A stretch of DNA of 64,000 nucleotides from Rhizophagus irregularis (Eukaryota; Glomeromycota; Glomeromycetes; Glomerales; Glomeraceae). Where the stretch lies: the NCBI RefSeq assembly GCF_026210795.1, contig NC_089434.1:310001-374000 (forward strand), in the 5' to 3' direction. The translations under genes and the position numbers were made by a program. Within the stretch, counting starts at the first letter, position 1; each line of letters starts with the position of its first letter. The notes under the pieces are model-generated. The model made no database searches, was not told where the DNA came from, and saw nothing but the letters and a program-made list of their open reading frames with translations. Positions 32,809 to 46,059 of this stretch are shown in pieces.

Positions 32809-33701
32809 ATATAAAATATTGAATAACATGTTTTGTTTTTTTCTTGTATGCATATAATTTTATATATATAATAAACATGATCTCTATCATCAAAACATAA
32901 TAACATCAATAAAAAATGTATACTCTTATTAAATTACAAATTCATTAATATATTTCAACAAAATTTATAATTAGTTAATATAATGAACAAATTAATAATC
33001 GATCAAATTAATGCCAGAATGAAACCATCATAATGCGAGCTGAAAAATTACTATATATTCCAACCACGTGATATTGTCGTTACGAATTATCAATTGAAAA
33101 ACATATTACTGTTAAAATTTAAATTACAAATTATTGTCTTTTATCATTATTTATCGTAATGAAATATGAAAATTTATTATAATTTATTATGAAAGTAATT
33201 GACATTTACCAATATTTTGGACATGTAAGTTACCAATAGTTTTTTTTATCTTATTAAATCACGTACTGCATATGAAATTAGTAAATTAAAATAATCAACT
33301 CATATGACTACAGTAGCTCTATTACTTAGATGAATATATATAAATTTTTAAGTAAAAAAAAATAAACAAACCAACCTAGTTATAATTATTTGTTTATCAA
33401 ATTTTATTAATAATATAATTTTTGTACAGTAATTTCTCCCAAATAATTCAAAAAGTTAATTACTAACCTTATTATTATGTAAATTTACGAAATAATACTG
33501 TATTTACCAAATGTAGAAATCATAAAATTTTAATCACAATTGATGTATGTCCACCGAGAACTAAAGATCCAGTAGAATTTTCTACTTTTGGTGTTGATCA
33601 CTTTTTTGAGGTTGATAGATCCGATGCCATCTGTATATAACGATAAATAAAGTATACTCCGTTTATAATCACATGATTACATACTAAGACCTGCACTTCC
33701 A
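32809..33701. other. Spacer; includes kinase-type 3' flank fragments
   Basis: Positions 33000-33200 contain stretches also found behind K4-K6 (for example CACGTGATATT and TCGTAATGAAATATGAAAAT). No gene. Confidence 0.5.
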
Positions 33702-33896
33702 CAGTAACACCACTAAATTTTTCACTCCACGTGACCTAATAATATTCATCACCGGCATCACACCCCACCGCGTTTTCACTGTTTATATTTATCCGAGGGA
33801 CGGTTTTTTTGCCTTCCAAAATTATTTTTCACAACCCCTTAAATGTCACCGGTCACGTGGGGTGAAATTTTAATTATAAAATTGGTGGTGTTACTA
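33702..33896. mobile_element. Miniature inverted-repeat element (~195 bp)
   Basis: Ends CAGTAACACCAC and GTGGTGTTACTA are inverted with one mismatch. A second inverted pair inside is TTTTTCACTCCACGTGACC / GGTCACGTGGGGTGAAATT. A target duplication could not be resolved. Confidence 0.6.
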
Positions 33897-35929
33897 CGGT
33901 AAATCTAATACCTGGAAGTATTAGCTGTGGATAACTCATTACGCTATATCCTAAGTCCTAACTTCTATTATTCTGCAGTTAAAGTAAATTAGTATCTCTA
34001 TGAAATCGTACCAAAAAATAAAATAAAATAAAATTCATTTATTTCATCTATAAAATTTTGCATAATATCCTTTCAAATAATTTAAAATCATTTAATTTTA
34101 TATTACAAAAACTTCCATTCTCTTACAAAATTTTACGTTTTTAGTCAAAATCTGGATGAATTTTTTATTGAATTTTTTTTTGCGTAGCTCTTTAATTTTA
34201 TCCAGTGAACCTTATTTAATTGCTAATTATTATACGCCAAATTTACCATTACTATAGGACATGCATTTTTTCAGGGCTGGGACTTAGATAATACCAGCAA
34301 GCATCAGATAAATTCTGGCTGACATTATGTATAAGAATTTTGTGGAACCAATTACTAATTTATTAAATTTTATATTAAATACAATTCCATGAAGCTTATT
34401 TACAAATGAATTTCATTATTAATAAAGCTATGAATAAAGATTAAAGAGGACCCCGGAAGAGGTAACAATACAGAGTTTGTACCAAACTAACGTGTTGATT
34501 TTCCTTTTTTAGGTAAGTCCGGTGGCATTATGTAATTCTGGCCCTGAAGAGAAATCTATAATTATTTATATATTGCTCGGAGTCCTGAAAAATGAATTGT
34601 CGCGAAGTTTATTTTAAAAGCTATAAATTCTATGAAATAGACTTGGTATGTATTAAATCCTGATACCAGGTATATATGTTTCCCCAATATCCTAGATCAT
34701 GAGTTTTGTAATGTTGATAAAGTCAATTCTAAATTTTACAATAATATTAACACATTCATATTTTCCCTACTTTTATTTTTAATTTTATAGAGAAAAATAT
34801 TATACATGAAAATAACGTTCCAGAAGCTAAAATGAAAAATACTAAATTATTTAATAATTAATCAAATTTCAAGATTAGATTTTTATTTGGTCCGCAGTCA
34901 AAAAATTTATATGTATGCGAGATCGATCTGGATATAATCCTGATTTTTTTTTGTGTAATTCGGATGATTGTATTTATAAACCAAAATGTAATTAGTTCTA
35001 ATTTATTTTATGAAATAACTAGGTGCTAAAAGTAGTTAGTTCCCGGTTAGCCAAAGAAACTTAATTACTTAAAAACCTTTTAATTTTATATCATAAAAAA
35101 TTTTGAAATAAAACACTTATGTTGGATAAATAATGTATATAATTCTTTTCGTTAAATTCAAGGATCATATTGTTTATCTGAAGTTCTACAACAAATTTCT
35201 TAATTTTACTTTGCTATATTTATTATATTTATTATATTTATGCAATTTCACGTGTTTAACAAAATTTAAATGAGAAATAAATAAATCTTGACATTTTAAA
35301 ATCCAAATTTAAAATGTTAATAAATATGCAGAAATTTATATTTGAGTTTACGAACAAATTTTCTTTTGTGATAATTCCTACCGAGATTTTATTAACTTAG
35401 TTTTTTTAGATACTGGCGATACTGGCTGACGTTACTTGCCTCTGTATATATACAGCAGTGCTTAGCCCGCTCATATTATAATTTATAGTTACTGTTGTTC
35501 GATTTTCCAATATTTTTATGAAACATCCAATTCCTATTGGTCACCACAGTATTCCTAACTAATGACCGGCAATTATTGGATGATGTCTGTCGAAGATCGA
35601 TATTTCTATTCTCCATCCAATAGCTATTTAACATTGTACGGTGTCGTATTTATTTGTATTGATTATTGCCTGATATCAATATTGTACGATAATGGAAATA
35701 TCGATCAAATAAAAATTAGCACCTATAAGGCCGTGCGATAAATTAGTTTAATCATTAACGAAGATTTAATAATATCAGATATAATCACAAGATCTAAGAA
35801 TGTTTACTGATTATGTACAATAGATAATATCATGTAATAAACATTAGATATTAAAGAATTTTTAGCTAGTTCAGGTTAATTGAACCGTTAGAATGTTGGA
35901 AGAAATAAAATTATTTAAAATAATAGGTT
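33897..35929. other. Spacer with element remnants, no gene seen
   Basis: Includes a possible 275-bp element 34272-34546 with ends CAGGGCTGGGACTTA / TAATTCTGGCCCTG but no target duplication. Positions 35400-35880 resemble the distal 3' flank of K5 and K6. Inverted AAGATCGATATTTC / GAAATATCGATC pieces lie at 35594 and 35695. Confidence 0.45.
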
Positions 35930-36450
35930 TGAATATTCAAATTCACAAAAATTTTCATAAAGCTATTCATTTTAAATTAATTTTATCTTTCTTCCTTTTA
36001 TTTAATAAACTATAGCCGTTCAAGATTATAAATTTTAATATACTCTTTTGATACAAGCTTAGTAGTATTTGCAAAGAAAAGAATAAAATAATTCTTTATA
36101 CTGTTTGTATACCATTTAATAAACATTTCATTCAATAATTTTGTTTAGTTTATTTTTACGTCACTTCTCTGTCATAAAAAAATTCGATTATTTTTTTTTA
36201 TCATTGTGAAATATTTCTATGGTAATAAATTAATATAAAATAAAAATAAATGTTCTTTGATAAAATATTATGTACACGAATATCGCGAAAAATCAAATAA
36301 AAGTATTATATTAAAAAAAAACTAACAATAAATGTATTAAATAATAAGAATAATCATAAGAAATATTTAAAATAAATGTTTTTTGCCATTTATTTATTTA
36401 TTTTTTTTGATTAAAAGCTATAATCGTTTTAAGATGAATGTTCTTATGCT
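35930..36450. repeat. Class II kinase 5' flank module
   Basis: Matches 60660-61190 (before K6, opposite orientation) and 55430-55960 (before the second body-deleted relic). Shared landmarks are the GTTTGAATATTCA end, the block around CCGTTCAAGATTATAAATTT and ATTTTATTTCATT-type stretches. It is absent before K2, K3 and K5. Confidence 0.75.
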
Positions 36451-36583
36451 TTGAATAAAAATCAAGAAAATTATTAATTATTTAAGTACAAAAATTTTCT
36501 AGTACTCAGTTAATTTGCTGTGCCACATTACAAACCAATTAAATTTAGGTTAAGGCTATCTTACTAAATTCGTTGAACATATA

Positions 36584-36642
36584 GTCACATGATAGTCACA
36601 CAACATTTGGTAATACATAAAACGGATGAAAAACTCCGCTCC
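36584..36642 (+). promoter_or_regulatory. Conserved promoter-proximal block of K4
   Basis: GTCACATGATAGTCACACAA through ACTCCGCTCC. Flanks upstream differ from those of K2/K3/K5, yet this block is identical apart from indels, pointing to function or recent conversion. Confidence 0.6.
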
Positions 36643-36701
36643 TAAATTTTTTTAAAATTTTTTTTTTCACGATTTTAAACATTTTATAAGAAAATTACAT
36701 T

Positions 36702-39060
36702 ATGTCTGATATACGATATGAATTAGTTAATGCTGCAATTAATAGAGCAATTACATCAATAGATTATAATATTTATGATGATTTTCATAAACAACATGAA
36801 TTTAAAAAACAAACTATACTTGCTAATAATTCTCTTACAAATGATGAAAAAACTTATGCAATAAAAAATTTGAATAAGACATATGACAAAAATAAAATTT
36901 TTTATAATGAAGGAACAAGAAGAACTTGTGAAAATTGTAACCAAGAATGTTTAGCTACATTATATTGTGAATATTGTGTTCAAAATTATTTAAAAGCAAA
37001 CTTTTCAAATTGGACATCTGGAAATAATGATATTGATAATTTAATACAAAAATGTCAAATTGAAACACTTAGACCAGATAAAATAATTGAATGGATTCCA
37101 TATAATAATTTACAAAATATTGAATATTTAACAAAAGGTGGATTTTCTGAAATTTATACAGCAGATTGGATTGATGGAGGATATGAAGAATGGGATTCTA
37201 AAGAACAAAAATTAATAAGATTTGGAAGACAAAATGTAATACTTAAAGGTTTAGAAAATGTTGAAAGTGCAAATCAAAGATGGTTTGAAGAGGTTTGTAA
37301 TTTAATGTTATTTTATTATTATTTTCAGTTTTAGTAAATAATAAAATTTTATTATGTATATAGGTAGAATCACACTTAAAAATAAGCAATAAATGGCCAC
37401 AAATTGTTCAATGTTATGGTTTAACACAAAATTCATCAAATGGAAATTATATGCTTGTAATAAATATTATGGATATAGATTTAAGAAAATATATACAACA
37501 AACTCAAAATCAACTTTTATGGAAAGAAAGAATAAAAATTGCTTATGATATAACTCTTGCACTCAAGGTTATTCACAGGGAAAATGCAATTCATAGAGAT
37601 TTACATTCTGGAAATATATTGTATTCGGAACTAAATCAAAATTGGCGTATTAGTGATCTTGGATTTTGTGGACCTGCAGATAAATCAACAGAAAGTATAT
37701 ATGGTAATCTTCCTTACATAGCGCCAGAAGTTATTTCTGGAAAGAATACTACAATAAAATCTGATATTTATAGTATTGGAATGTTATTGTGGGAAATTTC
37801 ATCTGGACAACCTCCTTTTAATTATTATGAAAATGATTATAAACTTGCATTGAATATTATTAATGGAATGAGACCAAAAGTAATATCAGGAACTCCTTTA
37901 AAATATGAAAATTTAATGAAACAATGTTGGGATGCTGATCCATCAAAAAGACCTGATATTAATACACTTGAAGGTGAAATTTATGCACTTCTGCAATATT
38001 ATCAAAATATATCAGATGAAATACTTCAACAAGAAACAAATATTAATTTAGAAAAAAACATTCTAATAAACAACACAATGTCAAAACATATAAATAGTAA
38101 ACTGTTTACAAGTAAAATTCATCAATTTAAAAATTTACCTGAACCAAAAAATGCAGCAGAAGGTATATTTTAATATTTATTATATTTATTGACAATTAAT
38201 AGTTTTTCTTTTAAAATATTAATATTGTTTTTAATTTAAATAATAATAGAAGAACAAGAAGGTAAAAATAATGGATACTATGTATAAAAATATGTGAAAT
38301 ATTTGATGATTTTTCTAACTTTAAAAAAAAAAAATCATTTTTAATAGCATTTCATAGTAAATCATATGATTGCTTTAATATTCCTGATAATAGTAAGTAA
38401 TTAAATATATTGATACAGTATATACAATGCAAATTATTAATTATTTTTTATTATTACTAGTTGAAGATTTTAACAATTCAAGTAATCAAAATTATGCTGG
38501 CACATCCAAAGCAAGTAGTATTTTAAAAGGTAATTAATCATTTAAATATTAATTTTTTTTTTTGTAACAATATGAACTTATAGTTGTTTGATTTTTAATT
38601 TGTAACAATTATAATTATTAATTTGTCTTTGAATAATTTTTAGACGATAGTAAATCATTTAATGAATTACAAATAAAATCAAATAATGGCAAGTAGATAA
38701 TTATTCTGTATTTGATTAGAATTCCCATTCCTTGAAATATAACATATTTTACATTTTTATAGATAATCAAATCAATTACGGAAAAGAAATAGTTGAACAA
38801 CAACAAATAAAGCAATATAATCTCAACATTGAAGGTACGTAAAATTGCAATAATGATTAATTATGTAATATTCGTTATATATCTTTTTTTTTATAGATGA
38901 AGATGAAACTTATGATGATAAAAACTTTCATTCAGAAGAAGATGATGTATTCGAAATTCCGGATGGCAAGTATTTCACCATTATGTTCTTTATATTTTTG
39001 CAAGAAACATAGCTATTGCATTTATTTATTTATTAATTAATTAATTTAGATGGATTTTAA
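36702..39060 (+). CDS. TKL-like protein kinase with zinc ribbon and micro-exon tail (K4), nine exons
   Basis: Exons: 36702-37292, 37364-38162, 38250-38261, 38348-38392, 38461-38529, 38644-38688, 38763-38834, 38897-38965, 39050-39060; 570 residues. Zinc ribbon CxxC-x9-CxxC, VILK lysine, HRDLHSGN, DLG and APE are intact. It differs from K2 mostly in short patches: residues 9-14, 28-31, 66-70, the helix before HRD (ITLALKVIHREN) and the last kinase helix (TLEGEIYALL). Its tail is class II: a 72-nt seventh exon encoding INYGKEIVEQQQIKQYNLN, and an eighth with DETYDDKNFHSEEDDVFEI. Two donors after tail exons (38689, 38966) are GC instead of GT. Upstream flank is class II. Confidence 0.9.
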
Positions 39061-39869
39061 ATTATTTAATATCCGACGGAATATATTTTATTACTTTTTT
39101 TTGCTTTTTATTTAGAATTATTTAAACACTAAGTATAGAGTAGTAGGTAAAATTTTTTACAAGTTTCTTTCTTAGTTTGTAATTTAAATAATTCGCTATT
39201 TTTATTATTATTGTTATATAACTTCGTTATTCATTAAATTAACTTTTTCGATAACATAAAAATTTTGATCTACTGCAAATAAAATTATTTTGTATACGGG
39301 AGTGAGAAGTATGATACTAATTTAATGAGTTTACACTTTATAATAAATAAGTCATAACACTGTCGTAACGATAGGATCAATTAATGACTAAAATTTTTAT
39401 ATTTGAACAAAGTGGATATGATTTGTTTGTTAAATTATGTTCAATTGCTGTATAAAGGATCATTAAAAGAACGTAATAAAATTAACTCTTTCAATGATAT
39501 AAAATAAGTAAAATAGAAGTATAAAAATATTTCAGCTCTCTATCAATTTATCACGTGCATTTTTAGTCCTGATGATCATGAACGAAACCATCATAATTCT
39601 TACTGAAATTACACTCAATCACGTGATATTTCCGTTAACGTTAACGATATGGTTAATTGTTATAAAATGCAGTATTTAAATAATTTTAATATATAATTTA
39701 ATGATAATTACAAAATATTGGATCATTAACAAATTACATGTAAATATGTGGAATGTATGGATAATTTAATAATGAACTATATTAAAATTTGAATTACAAT
39801 TTATTTCATCATTGGTAACGAAATATGAAAATATTTAATTCCCGTTTACTAATATTTGGGTAAGTAATA
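39061..39869. other. Class II kinase 3' flank
   Basis: Collinear with 43665-44447 (behind K5) and with 57972-57200 on the other strand (behind K6). No gene. A possible alternative last exon of K4 would begin at 39116. Confidence 0.65.
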
Positions 39870-40390
39870 CACAGTGAAATTCGATAAACCGGATCTATCG
39901 GTTCCACTAAAAATATCCGGTTTATCGGGATATCCGGTTTAGCGAAAAAATTTCGATATATTGAAAATCTATTATTGAATTTTTAAAAAATTTTCATGCT
40001 AATAAAACTAATATACACTATAATTTGATTTTTTCATCTAGTTTTAAGTTATAGAGGTCATGAAAATGAATATAAAATATTTTAATTGAATATATAAGTA
40101 ACACTTAACTTCAGCCGGAATTAAGATTTTTATAATTCCGGCCAAATTCAAAATTTACCGAATCACGTTACTTAAATTTTATTGGTTACCAGTCACGTGA
40201 TCCGGTTTATCGAATCATTTTTACTATAGCTGGTTAGAAAATTGATCCGTTATAGCGAATATCGAGCTTTTACTAGTAAACTCCGGTATATCGAGCCTAT
40301 TTTAATATACGTGATTTGGTTCCAGCAAAAAAGTCCGGTTTAGGCCCAAATCCGGTTTATCGAATATCCGGTTTATCGAATTTCACTGTG
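39870..40390. mobile_element. Tc1/mariner (pogo-like) non-autonomous element, TA target
   Basis: Perfect inverted ends begin CACAGTGAAATTCGATAAAC and extend to 25 bp, flanked by TA (39868-39869, 40391-40392). Further GATATCCGGTTTATCG-type repeats lie inside. The equivalent flank behind K5 (44447-44455, GTAAGTAATATTAG) carries one TA and no insertion, giving a direct empty site. There is no transposase. The CAGTG start and TA duplication fit the pogo/Tigger group. Confidence 0.9.
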
Positions 40391-41150
40391 TATTATTTCA
40401 TCCTTTAAAGTGTATTAAAATCACATACACAATTATAACTATAGAAACTACAAGGCTAAAGCAATAAATTCTAGACTCTACTATTTAGATGGGAATGGCT
40501 CAAAGCCAGCTTATCTGTTATTACTTTATCACAGTATCGATAGAATCAAAATTGGGACTTCGTAACTTTATTAATAACTTTAAATTAGTATTATTAATAT
40601 ATGGATATTCTTGGCCATAGTGCATTTGAATAATTAATGTTAGTTTAGTCTACTAGTCACATAGTTGTAAGATACTTTTCCTTCAAAGAGGCACAAGAAA
40701 ATTCTGTTTATTTGTTAAGAACGCCCGCAGTAGTTGACCTATACTATCAGTAACTTTATTTAACAAGCTCGTCTACAGTGTGCTTCATTCTATTTTTATT
40801 GTTACGGCTCATCTATAAAAATTTTTTATCTAACGAATTATATAATTAAATTTTTATGAAAAAGAATTCCTTTCTGTCGTTCAAAATCTAGTATGATATT
40901 TGTCTATCATATTATATTACGTGATTAGTTTTATTGAGAAATAAATTTTTTTGTTCTATTTAAAAAAAAAATTTAGAATTAAGAAATTAAATCTTGTAAT
41001 TAAAATTCAATTTTAAAAAATTTTAAAATGTAATTTCACTAAAGTTATTATTAAATTTAGACCAAAAATAGAAAAATTATGATTAGCGTTAAATTATTTT
41101 GCCGAAAAGCAGATTATTACTAAATTCGTTTGTTCATTTTTGTATTTATA
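40391..41150. other. Junction of class II 3' flank and class I 5' flank
   Basis: Up to about 40500 the DNA follows the K4 3' flank. From about 40560 it follows the 5' flanks of K2 and K3, including AGATACTTTTCCTTCAAAGA and ATTAAGAAATTAAATCTTG. The latter stretch is the empty site for the LINE-like insertion at K3. Confidence 0.65.
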
Positions 41151-41208
41151 GTCACATGATAGTCACACAACATTTGGTAATACATAAAACGGATGAAAAA
41201 CTCACTCC
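41151..41208 (+). promoter_or_regulatory. Conserved promoter-proximal block of K5
   Basis: Same block as before K2, but the usual ACTCCGCTCC end reads ACTCACTCC here. Confidence 0.6.
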
Positions 41209-41283
41209 TAGATTTTTTAAGTTACAAAATTATTTTAAATTTTTTTTTTCACAATTTTAAACATTTTATAAGAAAATTACATT

Positions 41284-43664
41284 ATGTCTGATATTCGAAT
41301 AGAATTAGTTTATGCTGCAATTAATAGAGCAATTACATCAATAGATTATGATATTTATGATGATATTCATAAACAACATGAATTTAAAAAACAAACTATA
41401 CTTGCTGATAATTTTCTTACAAATGATGAAAAAACTTATGCAATAAAAGAACTGAATAAGACATATGACAAAAATAAAATTTTTCTTAATGAAGGAACAA
41501 GAAGAACTTGTGAAAATTGTAACCAAGAATGTTTAGCTACATTATATTGTGAATATTGTGTTCAAAATTATTTAAAAGCAAACTTTTCAAATTGGACATC
41601 TGGAAATAATGATATTGATAATTTAATACAAAAATGTCAAATTGAAACACTTAGACCAGATACTATAATTGAATGGATTCCATATAATAATTTACAAAAT
41701 ATTGAATATTTAACAAAAGGTGGATTTTCTGAAATTTATACAGCAGATTGGATTGATGGAGGATATGTAGAATGGGATTCTAAAGAACAAAAATTAATAA
41801 GACTTGGAAGAGAAAAAGTAATACTTAAAGGATTAGAAAATGTTGAAAATGCAAATCAAAGATGGTTTGAAGAGGTTTGTAATTTAATGTTATTTTATTA
41901 TTATTTTCAGCTTTAGTAAATAATAAATTTTATTATATATATAGGCTGAATCACACTTTAAAATAAGCAGTAAATGGCCACAAATCATTCCATGTTATGG
42001 TTTAACACAAAATTCATTAAATGAAAATTATATGCTTGTAATACATAAAGCAGATATAGATTTAAGACAATATTTACAACAAACTCAAAATCAACTTACA
42101 TGGAAAGAAAGAATAAAAGTTGCTAAAAGTATAATTGTTGCATTAGATGCTATTCACGATGAGAATGCAATTCATAGAGATTTGCATTCTGGAAATATAT
42201 TGTATTCGGAACTAAATCAACAATGGTTTATTAGTGATCTTGGATTTTGTGGACCTGCAGATAAATCAACAGAAAGTATATATGGTAATCTTCCTTACAT
42301 AGCACCAGAAGTTATTTCTGGAAAGAAAACTACAGTGGAATCTGATATTTATAGTATTGGAATGTTAATGTGGGAAATTTCATCTGGACAACCTCCTTTT
42401 AATCATTATAAAAATGATTATAAACTTGCATTGAATATAATTAATGGAATGAGACCAAAAGTAATATCAGGAACTCCTTTAAAATATGAAAATTTAATGA
42501 AACAATGTTGGGATGCTGATCCATCAAATAGACCTGATATTTATACACTTACGGATGGAATTTATGAAATTCTGCAATTTTATCAAAATATATCAAATGA
42601 AATACTTCAACAAGAATCAAATAATAATTTAGAAAGAAACAAACTAATAAACAACACAATGTCAAAACATATAAGTAGCAAATTATTTACAAGTAAAATT
42701 CATCAATTTAAAAATTTACCTGAACCAAAAAATGCAACAGAAGGTATATTTTAATGTTTATTATATTTATTGATAATTAATAGTTTTTTCTTTAAAAATA
42801 TTAATTGTTTTTTATTTAAATAATAACAGAAGAACAAGAAGGTAAAAAATAATGGATATGTATTATAAATATGTGAAATATTTGAATATTTTTTCCAACT
42901 TTTTTTTAAAAAAAAATCATTTTTAATAGCATTTCATAGTAAATCATACGACTGCTTTAATATTCCTGATAATAGTAAGTAATTAAATATATTGATATAT
43001 ACAATGCAAATTATTAATTATTTTTATTATTACTAGTTGAAGATTTTAGCAATTCAAGTAATCAAAATTATGCTGGCACATCTAAAGCAAGTAGTATTTT
43101 AAAAGGTAATTAATCATTTAAATATTAATTTTCTTTTTTGTAACAATATGAACTTATAGTTGTTTGATTTTTAATTTGTAACAATTATAATTATTAATTT
43201 GACTGTCTTAATAATTTTTAGGCATGAGTAAAAGATTATCTAAAGTATTTAATAAATTACAAATAAAATCAAATAATGGCAAGTAGATAATTATTCTGTA
43301 TTTGATTAAAATTCCCATTCCTTGAAATATAACATATTTTACATTTTTTATAGATAATCAAATTAATTACGGAAAAGAAATAGTTGAACAACAACAAATA
43401 AAGCATTATAATCTTAACATTAAAGGTACGTAAAATTGCAATAATGATTAATTATGTAATATTCGTTTATACTGTATATCTTTTTTTTTTTATAGATGAA
43501 GATGAAACTTATGACGATAAAAACTTTCATGCAGAAGAAGATGATGTATTCGAAATTCCAGATGGCAAGTATTTCACATTATCATTATGTTCTTTATATT
43601 TTTGCAAGAAACATAACTATTGCATTTATTTATTAATTAATTAATTAATTTAGATGGATTTTAA
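41284..43664 (+). CDS. TKL-like protein kinase (K5), mosaic of class I body and class II tail
   Basis: Exons: 41284-41874, 41945-42743, 42830-42841, 42930-42974, 43037-43105, 43222-43278, 43354-43425, 43496-43564, 43654-43664; 574 residues. All kinase motifs (VILK, HRDLHSGN, DLG, APE) and the zinc ribbon are present. Exon 1 and intron 1 are almost identical to K3 (differences at Lys/Ile6, Leu/Ile13, Ser/Phe44). The tail and 3' flank instead match K4 and K6: a 72-nt seventh exon, and GC donors after 43278 and 43564. The sixth exon differs from K4 (57 nt, starting MSKRLSKVFNK after the junction Gly) and matches K6. The gene therefore joins halves of two copy classes. Confidence 0.9.
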
Positions 43665-45877
43665 ATTACTTAATATCCGACGGAATATGTTTTATTACTT
43701 TTCTTTTGCTTTTTATTTAGAATTATTTAAACACTAAGTATAGAGTAGGTAAAATTTTTTACAAGTTTCTTAGTTTGTAATTTAAATAATTCTTTATTAT
43801 TATTGTTATTGTTATGTAACTTCGTTAACTTTTTCGTTAACATAAAAATTTTGATTTATTGCGAATAAAATTAAATTAATATTATACTTCTCGCTCCCGT
43901 ATACAAAATAATGAGTTTATAATAAATAAGTCATAACTGTCGTAACGATAGGATCAATTAATGACTAAAATTTTTATATTTGAACAAAGTGGATATGATT
44001 TGTTCGTTAAATTATGTTCAATTACTGTATAAAGGATCATTAAAAGAACGTAATAAAATTAACTCTTTCAATGATATAAAATAAGTAAAATAGAAGTATA
44101 AAAATATTTCGACTCTCTATCAATTTATCACGTGCATTTTTAGTCATGATGATCATGAACGAAACCGTCATAATTCTTACTGAAATTACACTCAATCACG
44201 TGATATTGCCGTTAACGTTAACGATATACAACTGATATACTAGTTAATTGTTATAAATGTAGTATTTGAAAATAATTTTAATATGTAATTTAATGATTAT
44301 TACAAAATATTGGATCATTAACAAATTAAATGTGTGGAATGTATGGATAATTTAATAACTATATTAAAATTTGAATTACAATTTATTTCATCATTGGTAA
44401 CGAAATATGAAAATATTTAATTCCCGTTTACTAATATTTAGGTAAGTAATATTAGTTTGTCCTTTAAAGTGTATTGAAATCACGTATACAATTATTATAG
44501 AAATTACAAGGCTAAAATAATAAACTCTATCCTCTACTACTTAGATGAGAATGGCTACTAAATTAACATGAATTGTTCATATACGCCATAGAACTCGAAA
44601 TTCATCATATAAATAATAATGTAGATCATTTCTTTTGTGATAATTCCTACCAAGATTTTATTACCTTTTTTAGATACTGACGATACTGGCTGACGTTAAC
44701 ATAATTCCGACCCTGAAAAAATGTGTATAGTTAATAGTATACACCCTACCCCTGTATATACGGTACTTACGCCATATCACCATATTTAAATCGGTAATCA
44801 TGAAAATTTAATAATATTAAGATCTAAAATTGTTTACGTAACAGACGGTACAATACTAGATAACATCATGTAATTTTGACGTAAATGATGTTCAATACGA
44901 ACTATACCATGATGAACATGATGTTACGATATGATCAAAACCTCGAAATTCAACTTAATTAGGTATTAGCGAATTTTTAGAAAATTAACTGAGCCACTGT
45001 TTAATATATTCGGTAAAGAATTTCCAACCGATTATTTATAAAAATGATCGATCATTTCGATCATTTCGATCATTGTATTGTAAAAATTTAAAATAAATGT
45101 TCATTTTTTGATATAATTCTTTGTTTTTAAATTAATATTTACTTATTTAATCTGTTATCGTTAATATCGAAATTTTATCGATTAATTATATGATTAAAAA
45201 GTAATGATTTTAAAATGAATTTTGTACAAGTGTATTACACATTCATTCATTTCTAACACTAATTGGGACATTACAATAAAAAAAATTCTTAAAACAAAAT
45301 AAATTAAAATTTAATTTTACGGTTAAAACCTTTTTTAAGCATAGTTTATTATAATATATTAAAATCAATGAAACACAAAAAAACCAATTATATAATTCGT
45401 TTATTATTAGTTTACTTTATTATCGGAAATTCCTGGAAATTCCTCTATCAAACACAATCAACACAACGGGATAAGAAACAATGATTGATAAACAGAAAAA
45501 AAAAATATTTTTTTTTTTCTTTTCCCCACATACTTGAAACAATGCATTTTCTTTTTTTAAAAAAAAATAATAATGCCAAAGTTTCACTTTTATAAAAAAT
45601 TGTAACGTTAAACAAAAAAAAATCATCTTAAATGAGACCCATTCATTATGAATATCCTATTGAAAAAATAAAAAAGTAAATAAATAAATAAATAAAAATC
45701 ATAAGACCTCATTAATTAATTAGATATGCGGATAAAGAAAGGAAAAAAAAGGAAATGAATATAAATATACAGGAGATACTGAATATGTTCAACAAAGATC
45801 TACACAATGCAATTGGTACATCTTTATCTTTAATTAGTTTAAGTTCATCTGTTTTCTCAATAATGGCGAATCAAGTA
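43665..45877. other. Class II 3' flank and spacer, no gene seen
   Basis: Positions 43665-45000 are an inverted counterpart of 57972-56740 behind K6. Three GATCATTTC units lie at about 45049-45075. A 68-codon minus-strand frame at 45420-45626 is low-complexity Lys/Phe sequence and is not accepted. Confidence 0.6.
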
Positions 45878-46059
45878 TTATGATCTTATTTGTTTGACAG
45901 CTAAACTAAATTTAGTAGATAAAAAAATTTTTTTTAAAACGCCGGGCATCTTGTCATCTAAATAGTCTAGACCTATCACTCCAGTAGGTGTCCAAATCTT
46001 AATTTTATTAGTAAAAGATTCTACGGAAAAACGTAATTTTGGAAAGATAAGACCATCGT
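45878..46059 (-). CDS. Possible terminal exon or relic of an unknown gene
   Basis: About 59 codons are open on the minus strand up to TAA at 45878. They include FPKLRFSVESFTNKIKIWTP and GLDYLDDKMPGVLKKIF, with more balanced codons than the spacer. No ATG or clear acceptor defines its start, and no family is recognised. Confidence 0.3.

Noticed and set aside
34272-34546. Possible hAT-like element with CAGGGC ends
   Set aside because: Ends match only partly and no 8-bp target duplication could be read. Related end-like motifs at 25896, 44720 and 57005 are single. Mentioned in the spacer entry only.
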